Shown: positions 1-8,514, numbered from the stretch's first letter. The stretch is 64,000 nucleotides of DNA from Thermodesulfobacteriota bacterium (GCA_034189135.1 JAXHVO010000062.1:113318-177317); one strand, 5' to 3'. The notes: a model not told the origin generated them from the sequence alone. A program made the numbers and translations.

Positions 1-2
1 TT

Positions 3-713
3 CTTAAAGCACGCGATTTTAAAATGTATCGAGCTCGTGCTGTTTCAATGATCACCTCAAGAGGCTGCCCAAATAAATGTGATTTCTGCACCGGAAAAAT
101 TATCTGGGGTAAACGTTACCGGGCCAGAAGTATTGAATCCGTTTTGTCGGAAATAGATCGGTGCATCCACCAGTATGAGATTAAGATCATCAATTTTGAG
201 GATGATAATATTTTTGCCCACAAGTCAAGGGCGGTTGAATTATTAACCGAGCTGTATCATTTTCAAAGAATACATGATGTGAGTCTTGATTTTACCGCCA
301 TGAACGGTATTTCTATTGAACAACTTGATGAAGAGATATTAAATTTAATGAAACAGGCGGGTTTTAGAGAGTTAAATATTTCATTGGTCAGCTATTCTGA
401 GCAACTACAAAAGCGATATAACAGGCCTTTTGATACAAAAAAATTTGCTGATATTGCGAATATGGCAAGGACACTCGGGATGAATGTAAGATCCTATTTT
501 ATACTTGGACTTCCAAATCAGACCAAAGAAGAGATAGAGGCTACCATCAATTTTCTAAAAAGTTTGCAGGTAAAAATATTTCCTTCCGTTTATTATGATG
601 TGAATACTGCTGAAGGCCAGTGGAAGATGCAGCGATCATCGGCATTTTTTAACGAAACAGAACACCTTTGTAGAGATGATCTTTTTCATTTATATAACAG
701 GATCAGGTATTAA
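3..713 (+). CDS. B12-type radical SAM protein, 5' end cut by window
   Basis: The reading frame is open to the left edge, so the N-terminus lies outside the window. From the first in-frame ATG (position 24) the protein shows the radical SAM triad C-x3-C-x2-C at residues 15, 19 and 22, inside SRGCPNKCDFC. This binds the [4Fe-4S] cluster that cleaves S-adenosylmethionine. The later text (GFRELNISLVSYSE, then FILGLPNQTKEEIEAT) fits the TIM-barrel of the B12-binding radical SAM class. The cobalamin domain would normally lie upstream and cannot be seen. The substrate is unknown. A long hairpin follows the stop. The radical SAM call is secure; the B12 subclass is inference from style. Confidence 0.8.
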   Translation, partial: LKARDFKMYRARAVSMITSRGCPNKCDFCTGKIIWGKRYRARSIESVLSEIDRCIHQYEIKIINFEDDNIFAHKSRAVELLTELYHFQRIHDVSLDFTAMNGISIEQLDEEILNLMKQAGFRELNISLVSYSEQLQKRYNRPFDTKKFADIANMARTLGMNVRSYFILGLPNQTKEEIEATINFLKSLQVKIFPSVYYDVNTAEGQWKMQRSSAFFNETEHLCRDDLFHLYNRIRY

Positions 714-728
714 AAGAGGTTAATTCAG

Positions 729-779
729 ACACCCTTAGAAAGTTTGTCAAATATGACACGCTTTAAAGAAAGGGTGTCA
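729..779 (+). terminator. nested hairpin after the radical SAM gene
   Basis: GACACCCTT (729-737) pairs perfectly with AAGGGTGTC (771-779). Inside it AAG pairs with CTT, and TGTCA pairs with TGACA around a four-base AATA loop. An A-rich rather than T-rich stretch follows, so on the plus strand it is an imperfect intrinsic terminator. It could instead be a leader structure for the flavoprotein gene that starts 34 bases downstream. Confidence 0.55.
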
Positions 780-812
780 AAAATACATAATCACTAATCG
801 GGGAGGTTTTAA

Positions 813-2006
813 ATGTCGATACTTTTTACTCCTGGGAAAATCGGAAAGGTTGAGATACCAAATAGATTTGTCAATTCAGCAACATATGAATGTATGGCCA
901 AGGAAACCGGTGAGGTGAGAGATGAATTGATTAAAAGATACGTAAGACTGGCCAAAGGTGGCGTGGGATTGATCATCACCGGGATGATGTGTGTTCATCC
1001 TTCCGGGCGCGGTTACAAACACCAGATAGGAATCCATCATGACAGTATGATACAGGGCTTAAAGAGATTGGTGGATGCCGTGCATCACGTAGGTGGCAGG
1101 ATCGCGTTTCAATTGGCCCATAGCGGAAGGCAAACCACCAAGGATATGATCGGTCGGACTCCTTTAGCACCGTCAAGCCGTGGTCGGGATCCGATAAACT
1201 TGGTAAAGCCCAAAGCAATGACCGAAGACGAAATTATCCAAGTCATTAAAGCTTTCGGGGCTGCTGCCAAACGGGCAGTGGAGGTTGGCGCAGACGGAAT
1301 TCAACTCCATGGGGCTCACGGATATTTAATCAGCGAATTTTTATCTCCATTTTTTAATATCAGAACAGATTCATGGGGGGGCAGCGCTGAAAATCGATTT
1401 CGGTTTTTAAAGGAGGTATACCTGGAGGTCAAAGAAGTGGTGCCTGATGGTTTTCCTGTTTTACTGAAACTCAATACCAATGACCACACTCCAAAAGAAG
1501 GAACGTACCCTTCGCTGGCAGCAAAATATTCCGGATGGATGGCGGAATTAGGAATTAATGCGGTGGAAGTAAGCTCCGGGACAACAAACTATTCATACAT
1601 GAATATGTGCCGGGGTGATGTGCCAACGGCCGAACTGGTCAAAGGTCTCTCTTGGTGGGAGAAACCCATCGGACGTTTCATGATCGGCAGGTTGGAAGGA
1701 AAATATGACCTCGTAGAAGGCTATAACCTCGATGCTGCTAAGATCGTCAAACCGGTCATCGGAGATATTCCATTATTGCTGGTAGGAGGTATGCGCACCG
1801 TTTCCCACATGGAAGAAGTTTTAAAAAATAATGATGCAGATTTTATATCCATGTCGCGGCCATTCATAAGAGAACCTTTGCTGGTGAATAAGATAAAAGA
1901 CAACAAGATGGACCGAGTCTCCTGTGTTTCCTGCAATCGCTGTCTGGCGGCTGCAGCAAATGAACTTCCGGTTTACTGTTATAATAAAGGGTTTCCGAAG
2001 GGATGA
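813..2006 (+). CDS. Old Yellow Enzyme-family NADH:flavin oxidoreductase with Fe-S motif
   Basis: This 397-residue protein begins ILFTPGKIGKVEIPNRFV, the usual opening of the FMN barrel of NADH:flavin oxidoreductases. It also has the family block QLHGAHGYLISEFLSPFFN with RTDSWGGS and ENR. Near the C-terminus C371, C374, C377 and C389 form the [4Fe-4S] motif of the 2,4-dienoyl-CoA reductase and trimethylamine dehydrogenase branch. It stops where the longer members continue into FAD and NAD domains, so it is a barrel-only form. The start has a good GGGGAGG site. It probably reduces an enoate or similar substrate by hydride transfer; the substrate cannot be told. It lies just before the selenium locus, with a hairpin between. 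Confidence 0.85.
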   Translation: MSILFTPGKIGKVEIPNRFVNSATYECMAKETGEVRDELIKRYVRLAKGGVGLIITGMMCVHPSGRGYKHQIGIHHDSMIQGLKRLVDAVHHVGGRIAFQLAHSGRQTTKDMIGRTPLAPSSRGRDPINLVKPKAMTEDEIIQVIKAFGAAAKRAVEVGADGIQLHGAHGYLISEFLSPFFNIRTDSWGGSAENRFRFLKEVYLEVKEVVPDGFPVLLKLNTNDHTPKEGTYPSLAAKYSGWMAELGINAVEVSSGTTNYSYMNMCRGDVPTAELVKGLSWWEKPIGRFMIGRLEGKYDLVEGYNLDAAKIVKPVIGDIPLLLVGGMRTVSHMEEVLKNNDADFISMSRPFIREPLLVNKIKDNKMDRVSCVSCNRCLAAAANELPVYCYNKGFPKG

Positions 2007-2013
2007 TTCTGAC

Positions 2014-2058
2014 AGGGATGTAACATAATCACATTTTATTTCAGTATGTGACATCCCT
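2014..2058 (+). terminator. hairpin after the flavoprotein gene
   Basis: AGGGATGT (2014-2021) pairs with ACATCCCT (2051-2058), and an inner CATA/TATG can extend the stem. Only a weak T-rich tail follows. It lies just downstream of the stop codon and probably separates this gene from the selenium locus. Confidence 0.5.
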
Positions 2059-2269
2059 TGAAATCTTGTGGCAATTGAATTTTATCAAAGTTAATTTATT
2101 ACGTTTATTATTCTATATCAACCTTCAAATTTTTCAATACCATTCAATTTCAGCTGCTTTTTCTCACCATTCTTGCGATTCTTTTTTTGTTATTGGAGTA
2201 CCACCGCAACTGGTTGACGCTGAGAGAATAAAGGATAAATCGGGTTTTTCGATATAAAGCCCTTTTGAT

Positions 2270-2314
2270 TATCGGAAATTCCAGTTTGACAAATAGGTTT
2301 ATTCTCTTTATTTA
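2270..2314 (+). promoter_or_regulatory. sigma-70 type promoter with conserved upstream box (copy 1)
   Basis: A -35 TTGACA (2286-2291) is followed after 17 bases by TATTTA (2309-2314). Upstream is TATC (2270-2273), then seven bases, then CCAGTTTGAC (2281-2290) overlapping the -35. The same arrangement with identical spacing occurs at 12964 and 15332. Transcription would start near 2320, about 40 bases before the leader RNA element. Confidence 0.65.
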
Positions 2315-2360
2315 TATCAATTATAATTCAGCAATCTTCATAAGGAGCTTGTCCATGCAT

Positions 2361-2438
2361 AAATTTTTCGGATTTACCTGAGTGTGCTTTAAAAATTCTG
2401 CCCGGGTTCGGTAGGCACAGGGTTTGGCCGAAAAATCA
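2361..2438 (+). ncRNA. unrecognised structured leader RNA element, copy 1
   Basis: A 78-base block closed by TTTTTCGG (2364-2371) pairing with CCGAAAAA. Inside, TACC (2375-2378) pairs with GGTA (2410-2413). TGTGC (2383-2387) can pair with GCACA (2415-2419) as a crossing helix, i.e. a pseudoknot. A second copy at 13063-13140 matches at 72 of 78 positions with no gaps, and nearly all differences keep the pairing. It lies between a promoter and tRNA-Sec and could be a regulatory leader or a separate small RNA. I do not recognise it as a known riboswitch, SRP, 6S or SECIS class. Confidence 0.6.
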
Positions 2439-2516
2439 TATCTATTCTTTTTTATTTATCATCTTTTACATTCATAAATCGATCAGACTCTGTCACATCC
2501 CATTTTGAAAAAATAT

Positions 2517-2608
2517 AGGGGCAATGGTGCTGGGCGCCCCGCGGTCTTCAAAACCGTTGGCCCCGTCTGAAAAACGGGGAGGAGGTTCGATTCCCCTTGC
2601 CCCTTCCA
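2517..2608 (+). tRNA. selC: tRNA-Sec (anticodon UCA)
   Basis: The cloverleaf is of the selenocysteine type. It has a long acceptor stem (AGGGGCAA with TTGCCCCT), an extended D stem GGTGC/GCGCC with a three-base loop, and an anticodon stem CGGT/ACCG holding CTTCAAA, so the anticodon is TCA. The long variable arm is CCCCGT/ACGGGG and the T loop is TTCGATT. If the acceptor starts at A2517, a discriminator T and an encoded CCA (2606-2608) follow; the exact 5' end is uncertain by a base. It inserts selenocysteine at UGA through SelB, whose gene starts 41 bases downstream. The two are probably co-transcribed. Confidence 0.93.
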
Positions 2609-2649
2609 GAACGGAAGTAACAGAAAATTAAAAGTTGTAAATTCAGGTA

Positions 2650-4563
2650 ATGGAAAAACACATCACAATAGGTGTGGCCGGTCATGTGGACCATGGGAAA
2701 TCCGCCCTTGTCCGGTGTATGACCGGTATCGACACGGATCGATTGCAGGAAGAAAAGGTACGTGGTCTGTCTATAGAGTCAGGGATTGCGCCCTTAAAGC
2801 TTCCTTCCGGCCAAAGGGTCTCTTTGATAGATGTTCCAGGCCATACGGACTTTCTAAAAAATACTATCAGGGGTTTGAATAGTGTAGATATGGCAATTCT
2901 TGTAGTGGCGGCTGACGACGGGGTAATGCCTCAAACCCTTGAGCATCTGGAAGTGCTCCAATTTTTCAAAGTCAAGGGTGGGTTTGTTGTATTAAGTAAG
3001 ACGGATCTTGTGGATGAGGAGACCTTGGAAATCGGCAGGCTTGAAATCAAAGAGGCATTAACAGGCACCATTTTCGAGGGAAAACCTGTCATTTCATTTT
3101 CCGCACCCGATCTAACGGGTCTTGATGATATCCTTTTTTGCATTGATGGGGAGATAAAAGATATACCCTGCAAGATGACGGATACCCCTATGCGTCTGTG
3201 GATAGATCAAATCAAAAGATTTACAGGTATTGGAACCGTTGTTAGCGGAACTGTTCTGTCCGGTACTCTCAAACAGGATGATTCCCTGCAACTTATGCCA
3301 ACCGGTTTGATAACACGAGCCCGTTCAATGGAATCACACGGGAAAAAAATCTCCATAGCTGTTGCGGGCCAACGGGTTGGTGTTAATCTGCATAAAATTT
3401 CTGTCAAAGCAGTAAAGCGTGGAACGGCCTTGGCAGAGCAGGGAGTTGTGAAACCCGGTTATTTATTGAATGTGGAACTTCAAGTACTTAAAAGGTCAGG
3501 CCAAACGCTTAAAAACAGACAAAGAGTGAGGCTCTATCTTGGAACCTCGGTTACGAACGCTATGGCAGTTTTGATGGACAATAAAAAATTGTCGCCTGGT
3601 GATAAAGGACTGGTACAGTTCCGTTTAATGAAGCCGATTGCCGCCCTTCCAAGGGATCCGTTTGTAGTTTCACCTTTAAACCTGAATACAATCATTGCCG
3701 GTGGAACAGTTCTGGAAGTCCCTCAAGAAAAGTTCAGAGAAGCAAAGGCTTTAACAATGATTCCATGTCTTAAAGCACTCCAACAGGGCGATATGAAAGA
3801 ATTTGTGGATTGTTTTTTCAGCAGAAATCAAACCCGGTTTATCACGGCAGGGGAGCTTGCCCAGGCTACTGGCCTTCCCATAACCTACTTTGAGGCAGAA
3901 ATCAGTTCAAGGGTCAGCAAGGGTGAATTTATATATCTTAAAGGTGAGGGGGCCTTTAAAAAAGATCATTATAATTCAGGGAAAAAAGAGATTTTAAATA
4001 CTATTGAAAGTGTAATCAGGAAAAATCCATTAAAAAAGAACTTAAATGCCGTAGAGATTACAAACAGACTGGATACAGCTTTTGACGAAATACTGCTTAA
4101 AAAAATGCTTTCGGAACTTTGTGATGAAGGAAGGCTGGTGAAGATAGACGGCGGATTTCAATTTCAGAATCTTAAAGGTAAATTTACAAAACAGCAGGAG
4201 CATTTGCTTTCACTGCTTTTCAAATACGCACAAAAAACGGGTGTCGTTCCCTTCAGCGCTGATACAATATGGAAGTTGCATGATAAAAAATTTGAAAAGG
4301 ATGAAATACAGAACCTTCTTGATTATTTATATTTTCAGAAAAAATTGATTCGCTTGAGTGATAAACGATTCTTATCTCTCGAGGCCTTGGAAGAGATTAA
4401 GAAAAGTGTGAAAGAATTCATTTTGCACAAGAGAAGCATAACCCTTGCAGACAGTAAAGAGATTTTAGGATACGGAAGGTGGGGAGGAGTTCCTGTTTTA
4501 GATTATCTGGATAAAATTGGTTTTACTTCAAGAAAGGGTAATGAGCGCGTTTTAAAAAAATGA
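2650..4563 (+). CDS. selB: selenocysteine-specific elongation factor SelB
   Basis: A translational GTPase of 637 residues that brings Sec-tRNA to UGA codons marked by a SECIS hairpin. The G1 loop GHVDHGKS is at residues 11-18, the G3 motif is DVPGHTDF, and G4 is SKTD. The EF-Tu-like GTPase and beta domains fill roughly residues 1-355. The rest is the winged-helix region that binds SECIS RNA, the hallmark separating SelB from EF-Tu. Length is normal for bacteria. It follows tRNA-Sec directly and precedes the dehydratase-like gene by 18 bases, suggesting a tRNA-Sec-selB-downstream transcript. The start ATG has only a weak ribosome site. Confidence 0.97.
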   Translation: MEKHITIGVAGHVDHGKSALVRCMTGIDTDRLQEEKVRGLSIESGIAPLKLPSGQRVSLIDVPGHTDFLKNTIRGLNSVDMAILVVAADDGVMPQTLEHLEVLQFFKVKGGFVVLSKTDLVDEETLEIGRLEIKEALTGTIFEGKPVISFSAPDLTGLDDILFCIDGEIKDIPCKMTDTPMRLWIDQIKRFTGIGTVVSGTVLSGTLKQDDSLQLMPTGLITRARSMESHGKKISIAVAGQRVGVNLHKISVKAVKRGTALAEQGVVKPGYLLNVELQVLKRSGQTLKNRQRVRLYLGTSVTNAMAVLMDNKKLSPGDKGLVQFRLMKPIAALPRDPFVVSPLNLNTIIAGGTVLEVPQEKFREAKALTMIPCLKALQQGDMKEFVDCFFSRNQTRFITAGELAQATGLPITYFEAEISSRVSKGEFIYLKGEGAFKKDHYNSGKKEILNTIESVIRKNPLKKNLNAVEITNRLDTAFDEILLKKMLSELCDEGRLVKIDGGFQFQNLKGKFTKQQEHLLSLLFKYAQKTGVVPFSADTIWKLHDKKFEKDEIQNLLDYLYFQKKLIRLSDKRFLSLEALEEIKKSVKEFILHKRSITLADSKEILGYGRWGGVPVLDYLDKIGFTSRKGNERVLKK

Positions 4564-4581
4564 ATGAAATAGGAGGAAAAA

Positions 4582-5859
4582 ATGGGCGAAGATTACAGAA
4601 GTATGTGGGAAAGTTTGGGTTTAGACCTCGATGCGCATGATGCACTGCTTGAAGTGCTCGGTAAAGGTTACCAGGATATCTATCTGGCACAGAAAGATCG
4701 GCCCGAAGGAATGGGCTATTTCGATTTTGTAATGAGCGAAGTACACGGATTGCGCATTAAGGAACTGTTGGACGAAAAGGCTGCCGGTCGCAAGGTGATC
4801 GGATCATTCTGTGTATTTGTGCCGGAAGAGATAGTGCGGGCTGCTGATGCCACACTTGTGGGCCTTTGTACAGGGGCTGATTTTGCCATGGAAGAAGTGG
4901 AAAAGCTTCTTCCCCGTAATACATGCGCTCTTATAAAGTCGGCCTTTGGATTTAAGCTGGGGAAGGTTTGCCCTTACCTTGAATCTTCAGACATGATTGT
5001 TGGGGAAAACACGTGTGATGGAAAAAAGAAGTCCTATGAGACATTAACTAATCTCGTTCCCAACCTGTATGTAATGGACATACCACAGGTTAAATCTGCA
5101 GAAGGAAGAGCTCTTATGAAAGCGGAATATCTGCGCTTCAAGGAGGCCGTTGAAGAACTTACCGATGTAAATCTTGATGCCGAAAGGCTCAAGAAAGGCA
5201 TTGAAATCGTCAATAATAAACGAAAAGCGATTTACAGGCTGTCAAATTTGCGAAAAAACGATCCTGCACCTATTTCCGGGCTGGATGCCTTGCTGGCCAA
5301 TCAGGTCTTTTTTTATGATAATCCTGTACGGTTCACAGAATCGGTGAACAAGATGTGCGATGAACTGGAAAAACGGATCGAAAAGAAAGAAGGCGTATTC
5401 CCTGAAAAAACACCACGCATCCTGATATCAGGATGTCCCATGGCCGTTCCCAACTGGAAACTTCCCTGGATTATAGAAACATCCGGCGCAGTTATTGTGG
5501 GAGAGGAATCCTGTGTTGGGGAGCGGGGCACCCGCAATCTGACCGATGATAGCTGGGATACTGTAGAAGAACTAATGGAAGCCATCGTGGACCGTTATTT
5601 CGAAGTGGACTGCGCTATATTCACACCCAATCCCGATCGTCTTAACCACATTGTTGAAATGACCGAGACTTACAAAGTAGACGGTGTGATTCACTACGGT
5701 CTGCAATTCTGTCAGCCATATCTCATGGAATCCATGCCAGTGGAAAAGGCCCTTGAGGCAAAGAATATTCCAACCCTTCGTATTGATACTGATTACAGCA
5801 TGGAGGATGTGGGACAGCTCAAGACTAGGGTGGAGGCGTTTGTGGAATTATTGAAATAG
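4582..5859 (+). CDS. 2-hydroxyacyl-CoA dehydratase/double-cubane protein family (HgdB-like)
   Basis: A 425-residue member of the COG1775 family, which includes the dehydratase D subunits and the YjiM-like double-cubane cluster proteins. Conserved-looking cysteines occur in SFCVFVPEE, GLCTGADF, KVCPYLE, ENTCDGKKKSYE, ISGCPMAVPNWK, EESCVGERG and LQFCQPYL, matching the family's cluster-binding blocks. No second dehydratase subunit is nearby; the gene is paired only with an activator ATPase 18 bases downstream. That pairing resembles the two-component double-cubane protein and its reductase more than a fermentative dehydratase. Position right after selB suggests a low-potential reduction linked to selenium, but this is inference. 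RBS AGGAGG is strong. Confidence 0.8.
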   Translation: MGEDYRSMWESLGLDLDAHDALLEVLGKGYQDIYLAQKDRPEGMGYFDFVMSEVHGLRIKELLDEKAAGRKVIGSFCVFVPEEIVRAADATLVGLCTGADFAMEEVEKLLPRNTCALIKSAFGFKLGKVCPYLESSDMIVGENTCDGKKKSYETLTNLVPNLYVMDIPQVKSAEGRALMKAEYLRFKEAVEELTDVNLDAERLKKGIEIVNNKRKAIYRLSNLRKNDPAPISGLDALLANQVFFYDNPVRFTESVNKMCDELEKRIEKKEGVFPEKTPRILISGCPMAVPNWKLPWIIETSGAVIVGEESCVGERGTRNLTDDSWDTVEELMEAIVDRYFEVDCAIFTPNPDRLNHIVEMTETYKVDGVIHYGLQFCQPYLMESMPVEKALEAKNIPTLRIDTDYSMEDVGQLKTRVEAFVELLK

Positions 5860-5877
5860 TAAAGCAAAGGAAAGCAC

Positions 5878-6633
5878 ATGAAATATGCAGGCATAGATAT
5901 TGGTTCGCGTTCTATTGAACTGGTGATCCTGAAAGACGGGGATATCATCCATTCCGCTAAAACCGCGACCACCTTTGATCCGCTTACCCAGTGCAAGCGT
6001 TTGATGAACGGTATAGAGGCAACAAGAACCATTGCCACCGGCTACGGGCGAAAACTTTTCACTGATAACGGGAACAGTAATAATGTCTCAGCCATCACGG
6101 AAATCCAGGCATATGCAATGGGAGCCGGTCGGGTATGGCCGGATGCCCGCACGGTTCTTGATATCGGGGGGCAGGATACCAAGGTGATCTCTCTCAACGC
6201 CGAAGGGAAGGTGGCAAAGTTCGAGATGAATGATCGTTGTGCCGCGGGGACCGGGAAGTTTCTCGAATTCATGGCTGTTGCTCTCCAGGTTCCCATTGAA
6301 TCCTTCGGGGGTTTCGCATTAGAGGCTGATAAAAGGATTCATATAAACAGCATGTGTACGGTCTTTGCTGAAAGTGAGGCCACCTCCCTTATGGCCCGTG
6401 GCGAGAAGCCTGAAAACATAGCAATGGGTTTGCATCAGGCCATTGTTGATCGAACTTTTTCAATGCTCAGTCGAGTTGACGGAAAGGGGCCTGTGCTTTT
6501 TGCCAGCGGAGTTGCCCACAATCCCTGCGTGAAATCGATTTTTGAGGAAAAACTTACTGACGCCATAGTTGTCCCGGATGATCCTGACATGGTAGGTGCG
6601 CTTGGTGCGGCTTTGTATGCGGAAAGGAAATAA
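5878..6633 (+). CDS. BadF/HgdC-type activator ATPase
   Basis: A 251-residue ASKHA-fold ATPase that couples ATP hydrolysis to electron delivery into a dehydratase or double-cubane partner. The N-terminal GIDIGSRSIELV is the first phosphate loop and DIGGQDTKVI is the second. C121 in NDRCAAGTGKF and C160 in NSMCTVFAESE are the two cysteines that, in a dimer, hold the shared [4Fe-4S] cluster. The C-terminal ASGVA and MVGALGAALYA complete the ATP site. Normal length for the family (about 250-260). It lies 18 bases after its likely partner. A remnant of a second activator lies at 7383-7571. Confidence 0.92.
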   Translation: MKYAGIDIGSRSIELVILKDGDIIHSAKTATTFDPLTQCKRLMNGIEATRTIATGYGRKLFTDNGNSNNVSAITEIQAYAMGAGRVWPDARTVLDIGGQDTKVISLNAEGKVAKFEMNDRCAAGTGKFLEFMAVALQVPIESFGGFALEADKRIHINSMCTVFAESEATSLMARGEKPENIAMGLHQAIVDRTFSMLSRVDGKGPVLFASGVAHNPCVKSIFEEKLTDAIVVPDDPDMVGALGAALYAERK

Positions 6634-6682
6634 TTAAAAATTTTTATCGAGATCATGAGAGAAAGGAGAAAAAGGAGAGAGT

Positions 6683-7363
6683 ATGTTGAAAATACACAGT
6701 AAAGAAATGGGCGTATCGGCATTGTTTTGCACGGTTCTATTCTTTGGATTCACCATGGGCTCCAATGGCCTTTGCACTGAAATCAATGAAGTTGAAACAG
6801 AAAGAATAGCTGTCAACTTAGGGTTCACACAAAAATAAGTTTACAATTTTAAGAATTGAGGCGCCCGCTTGGCAAGGCGCGAAAGTACAGGAAAATCAGG
6901 ATATTCCGAGCTTTCGCAACGCAGCCAGACGGGATGCATCGGCGCTTAAAATGTAAAGTTATTTTTGCGTGAGCCCTTAGTAAGGGAGGTTCAAAAAGGT
7001 GGTTATGGAATTGTTCGTACTGATGAGCTTAAGCAATGGATGGATCAAAAAAAAGAAATGGTTATAGTCTTTACCGGTCCTGAGGCTGGTTTCAAAAAGG
7101 GGCATTACCCGGGGGCAGTTCAATTTAAACTTCCCATACCGGAACTGAAGGAAATGCCGGAAAAGAATAAATCGGCTTTTATCAAACTTTTGGGGTCGGA
7201 TAAAAATCTGACATTAGTTTTTTATTGCGGATTTACAAAGTGTACCCGCTCCCACAATGGTGCCATGTGGGCCATGAAGTTGGGTTACAAAAATGCTTAT
7301 CGGTGTCCCGGTGGGATAAAAGGGTGGCTACAGGCCGGCTTTCCTGTGGAAAAAGGCAGGTAG
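6683..7363 (+). pseudogene. secreted rhodanese-like gene split by a MITE insertion
   Basis: The first part (6683-6820) has a strong AGGAG site and encodes a signal peptide rich in F, L and V. It then enters a 156-bp inverted-repeat element (6821-6976) that brings a TAA stop. The frame resumes after the duplicated TTA (6977-6979) as VREVQKGGYGIVRTDELKQW. It runs through a rhodanese domain with YCGFTKCTRSHNGAMWA (sulfur-carrying cysteine loop) and CPGGIKGWLQAGFPV. Removing 6821-6979 (159 bases, 53 codons) restores one continuous frame of 173 codons, counting the sense codons. Translation could restart at TTG 6965, giving a leaderless cytoplasmic form. The position suggests a role in sulfur or selenium handling. 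Confidence 0.75.
6821..6976. mobile_element. MITE-like inverted-repeat element, copy A
   Basis: The ends are imperfect inverted repeats of about 33 bases, 6821-6853 and 6945-6976. The outer bases are GGGTTCAC and GTGAGCCC, followed inward by an A-rich then TTTACA-containing stretch. The target TTA is duplicated on both sides (6818-6820 and 6977-6979). No transposase is encoded, so it must have been moved by an enzyme elsewhere. Related copies lie at 27904-28057, 29966-30010 (half) and 37046-37223. Confidence 0.8.
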
Positions 7364-7382
7364 AGAAACAAAGACAGGAGAA

Positions 7383-7571
7383 ATGTTAAAAAGGGTCTTT
7401 GTAAAAGAACCAATTCTTTTCGCTGGTGACGTGGCCGGAAATCTTTGCATGCACCATCTGTTGGAAAAAGCATTTGGCAAGGATATCATGCTTCCTGAAA
7501 TTTTGCAGATGGTCGGAGCTCTGGGAGCGGCGTTGCTCGCTGGTGAAAAGGGACGAATTTTATTTGTATAG
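7383..7571 (+). pseudogene. C-terminal remnant of a second activator ATPase
   Basis: The 62-residue product resembles the last quarter of the intact activator at 5878-6633. PILFAGDVAGNLCMHHLLEK lines up with PVLFASGVAHNPCVKSIFEE, and MVGALGAALLAGEKG lines up with MVGALGAALYAERK. The nucleotide-binding loops and both cluster cysteines are absent, so it cannot work as an activator. It has an AGGAG site before ATG and may still be translated. It probably arose by duplication of the activator and loss of its 5' part. The alternative, a short functional peptide, has no support here. Confidence 0.65.
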
Positions 7572-7610
7572 GTAAAGTGACATTATTTACATTAAAGAAG
7601 GAGGATAAAA

Positions 7611-8501
7611 ATGATTAGCAAAAAGGGATTTACACTGGTTTTATGCATTGCATTTATGTTCGTATCGTTGAGTACAGCTATGCCATCTTATGGCGAAAGT
7701 ATTCTCAATAAGATAGAAAAGACAGGCAAGGTCAATATGGGATTTCGAGAAGGTTCAGTTCCCTTTGGTTTTATGAATAAAAAAGGAGAATGGGTGGGCT
7801 TTGGTCTGGATCTTGGAGAGGAAATCGTGAAGGCCCTGGAGCAGAAATTTGGAAAAAATATTAAACTGGTCAAGAAACCGATCAACCCCAAGACCCGAAT
7901 TCCCCTGGTTGTAAACGGAACGGTTTACATCGGCATCGGCTCAACAACCATTACTCTTGCCAGGGAAGAGGTGGTCGACTTCAGCCTCCCATATTTTCTC
8001 ACAGGGACCAGGATTCTGGTTACAAAGGACAGTCCCATCAAGGATTTTCCAGCCCTGGCCGGCAAGCGGGTCGGTATGGGTAGCGGGTCCACTGCTAATA
8101 TTAAAGGGATAGACAGGGCAGTTGCATCGGGTCTTATCAAACCAGCCTGTAAGAAGGTCCTCTTTGAAGAGCACAACAAGGGGTTTCTGGCTCTGCAACA
8201 GGGTAAAATACATGCCTATTTTACGGATGCCAGCATATTGGCCGGCATGAAGGCAAAAGCCCGGAAGACAAGCGATTGGAAAATCGTCGGCAGATACCTG
8301 ACATATGAACCCTATGGAATCATTCTTCCTGAAAATCAGGGTGAATGGCGTGATTTCGTGAACGCCACGCTTATTAAAATGATTAAAAGCGGCAAGTTTG
8401 AAGAAATTTACGATAAATGGTTCGGTCCGAACGGTGAGGTTCCGCTGCCCATGAGCAAAGAATACAAAACTCTGCTTAAAGCATTGAGCTATCCGGACTA
8501 A
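7611..8501 (+). CDS. amino-acid ABC transporter substrate-binding protein
   Basis: A 296-residue periplasmic solute-binding protein of family 3 (HisJ/GlnH type). Residues 1-28 form a signal peptide ending near SYGES. The mature part has GFREGSVPFGFMNKKGEWVGFGLDLGEEI, IGSTTITLAREEVVDFSLPYF and GKRVGMGSGST, the usual binding-lobe blocks. It starts after a strong AAGGAGG site. The two permease genes and ATPase follow at 8642-10755. The ligand is probably a polar amino acid. Given the cysteine desulfurase downstream, cystine or selenocystine is a reasonable guess, but no residue here proves it. Confidence 0.9.
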   Translation: MISKKGFTLVLCIAFMFVSLSTAMPSYGESILNKIEKTGKVNMGFREGSVPFGFMNKKGEWVGFGLDLGEEIVKALEQKFGKNIKLVKKPINPKTRIPLVVNGTVYIGIGSTTITLAREEVVDFSLPYFLTGTRILVTKDSPIKDFPALAGKRVGMGSGSTANIKGIDRAVASGLIKPACKKVLFEEHNKGFLALQQGKIHAYFTDASILAGMKAKARKTSDWKIVGRYLTYEPYGIILPENQGEWRDFVNATLIKMIKSGKFEEIYDKWFGPNGEVPLPMSKEYKTLLKALSYPD

Positions 8502-8514
8502 GTCGTATTCCTTT

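Noticed and set aside
1980..2015. Possible UGA readthrough at the end of the flavoprotein gene
   Set aside because: The TGA is followed two codons later by another TGA with no conserved extension and no SECIS-like hairpin at the right distance.
2048..2257. 69-residue open frame before the leader RNA
   Set aside because: No ribosome site, low-complexity hydrophobic content and no family resemblance; it sits in the promoter region of selC.
2361..2438. Leader RNA as a cyclic-di-GMP (GEMM), SRP or ZTP-type RNA
   Set aside because: Only short shared words such as CACAGGG or CCGGG; the order of conserved blocks and the stems do not fit those classes.
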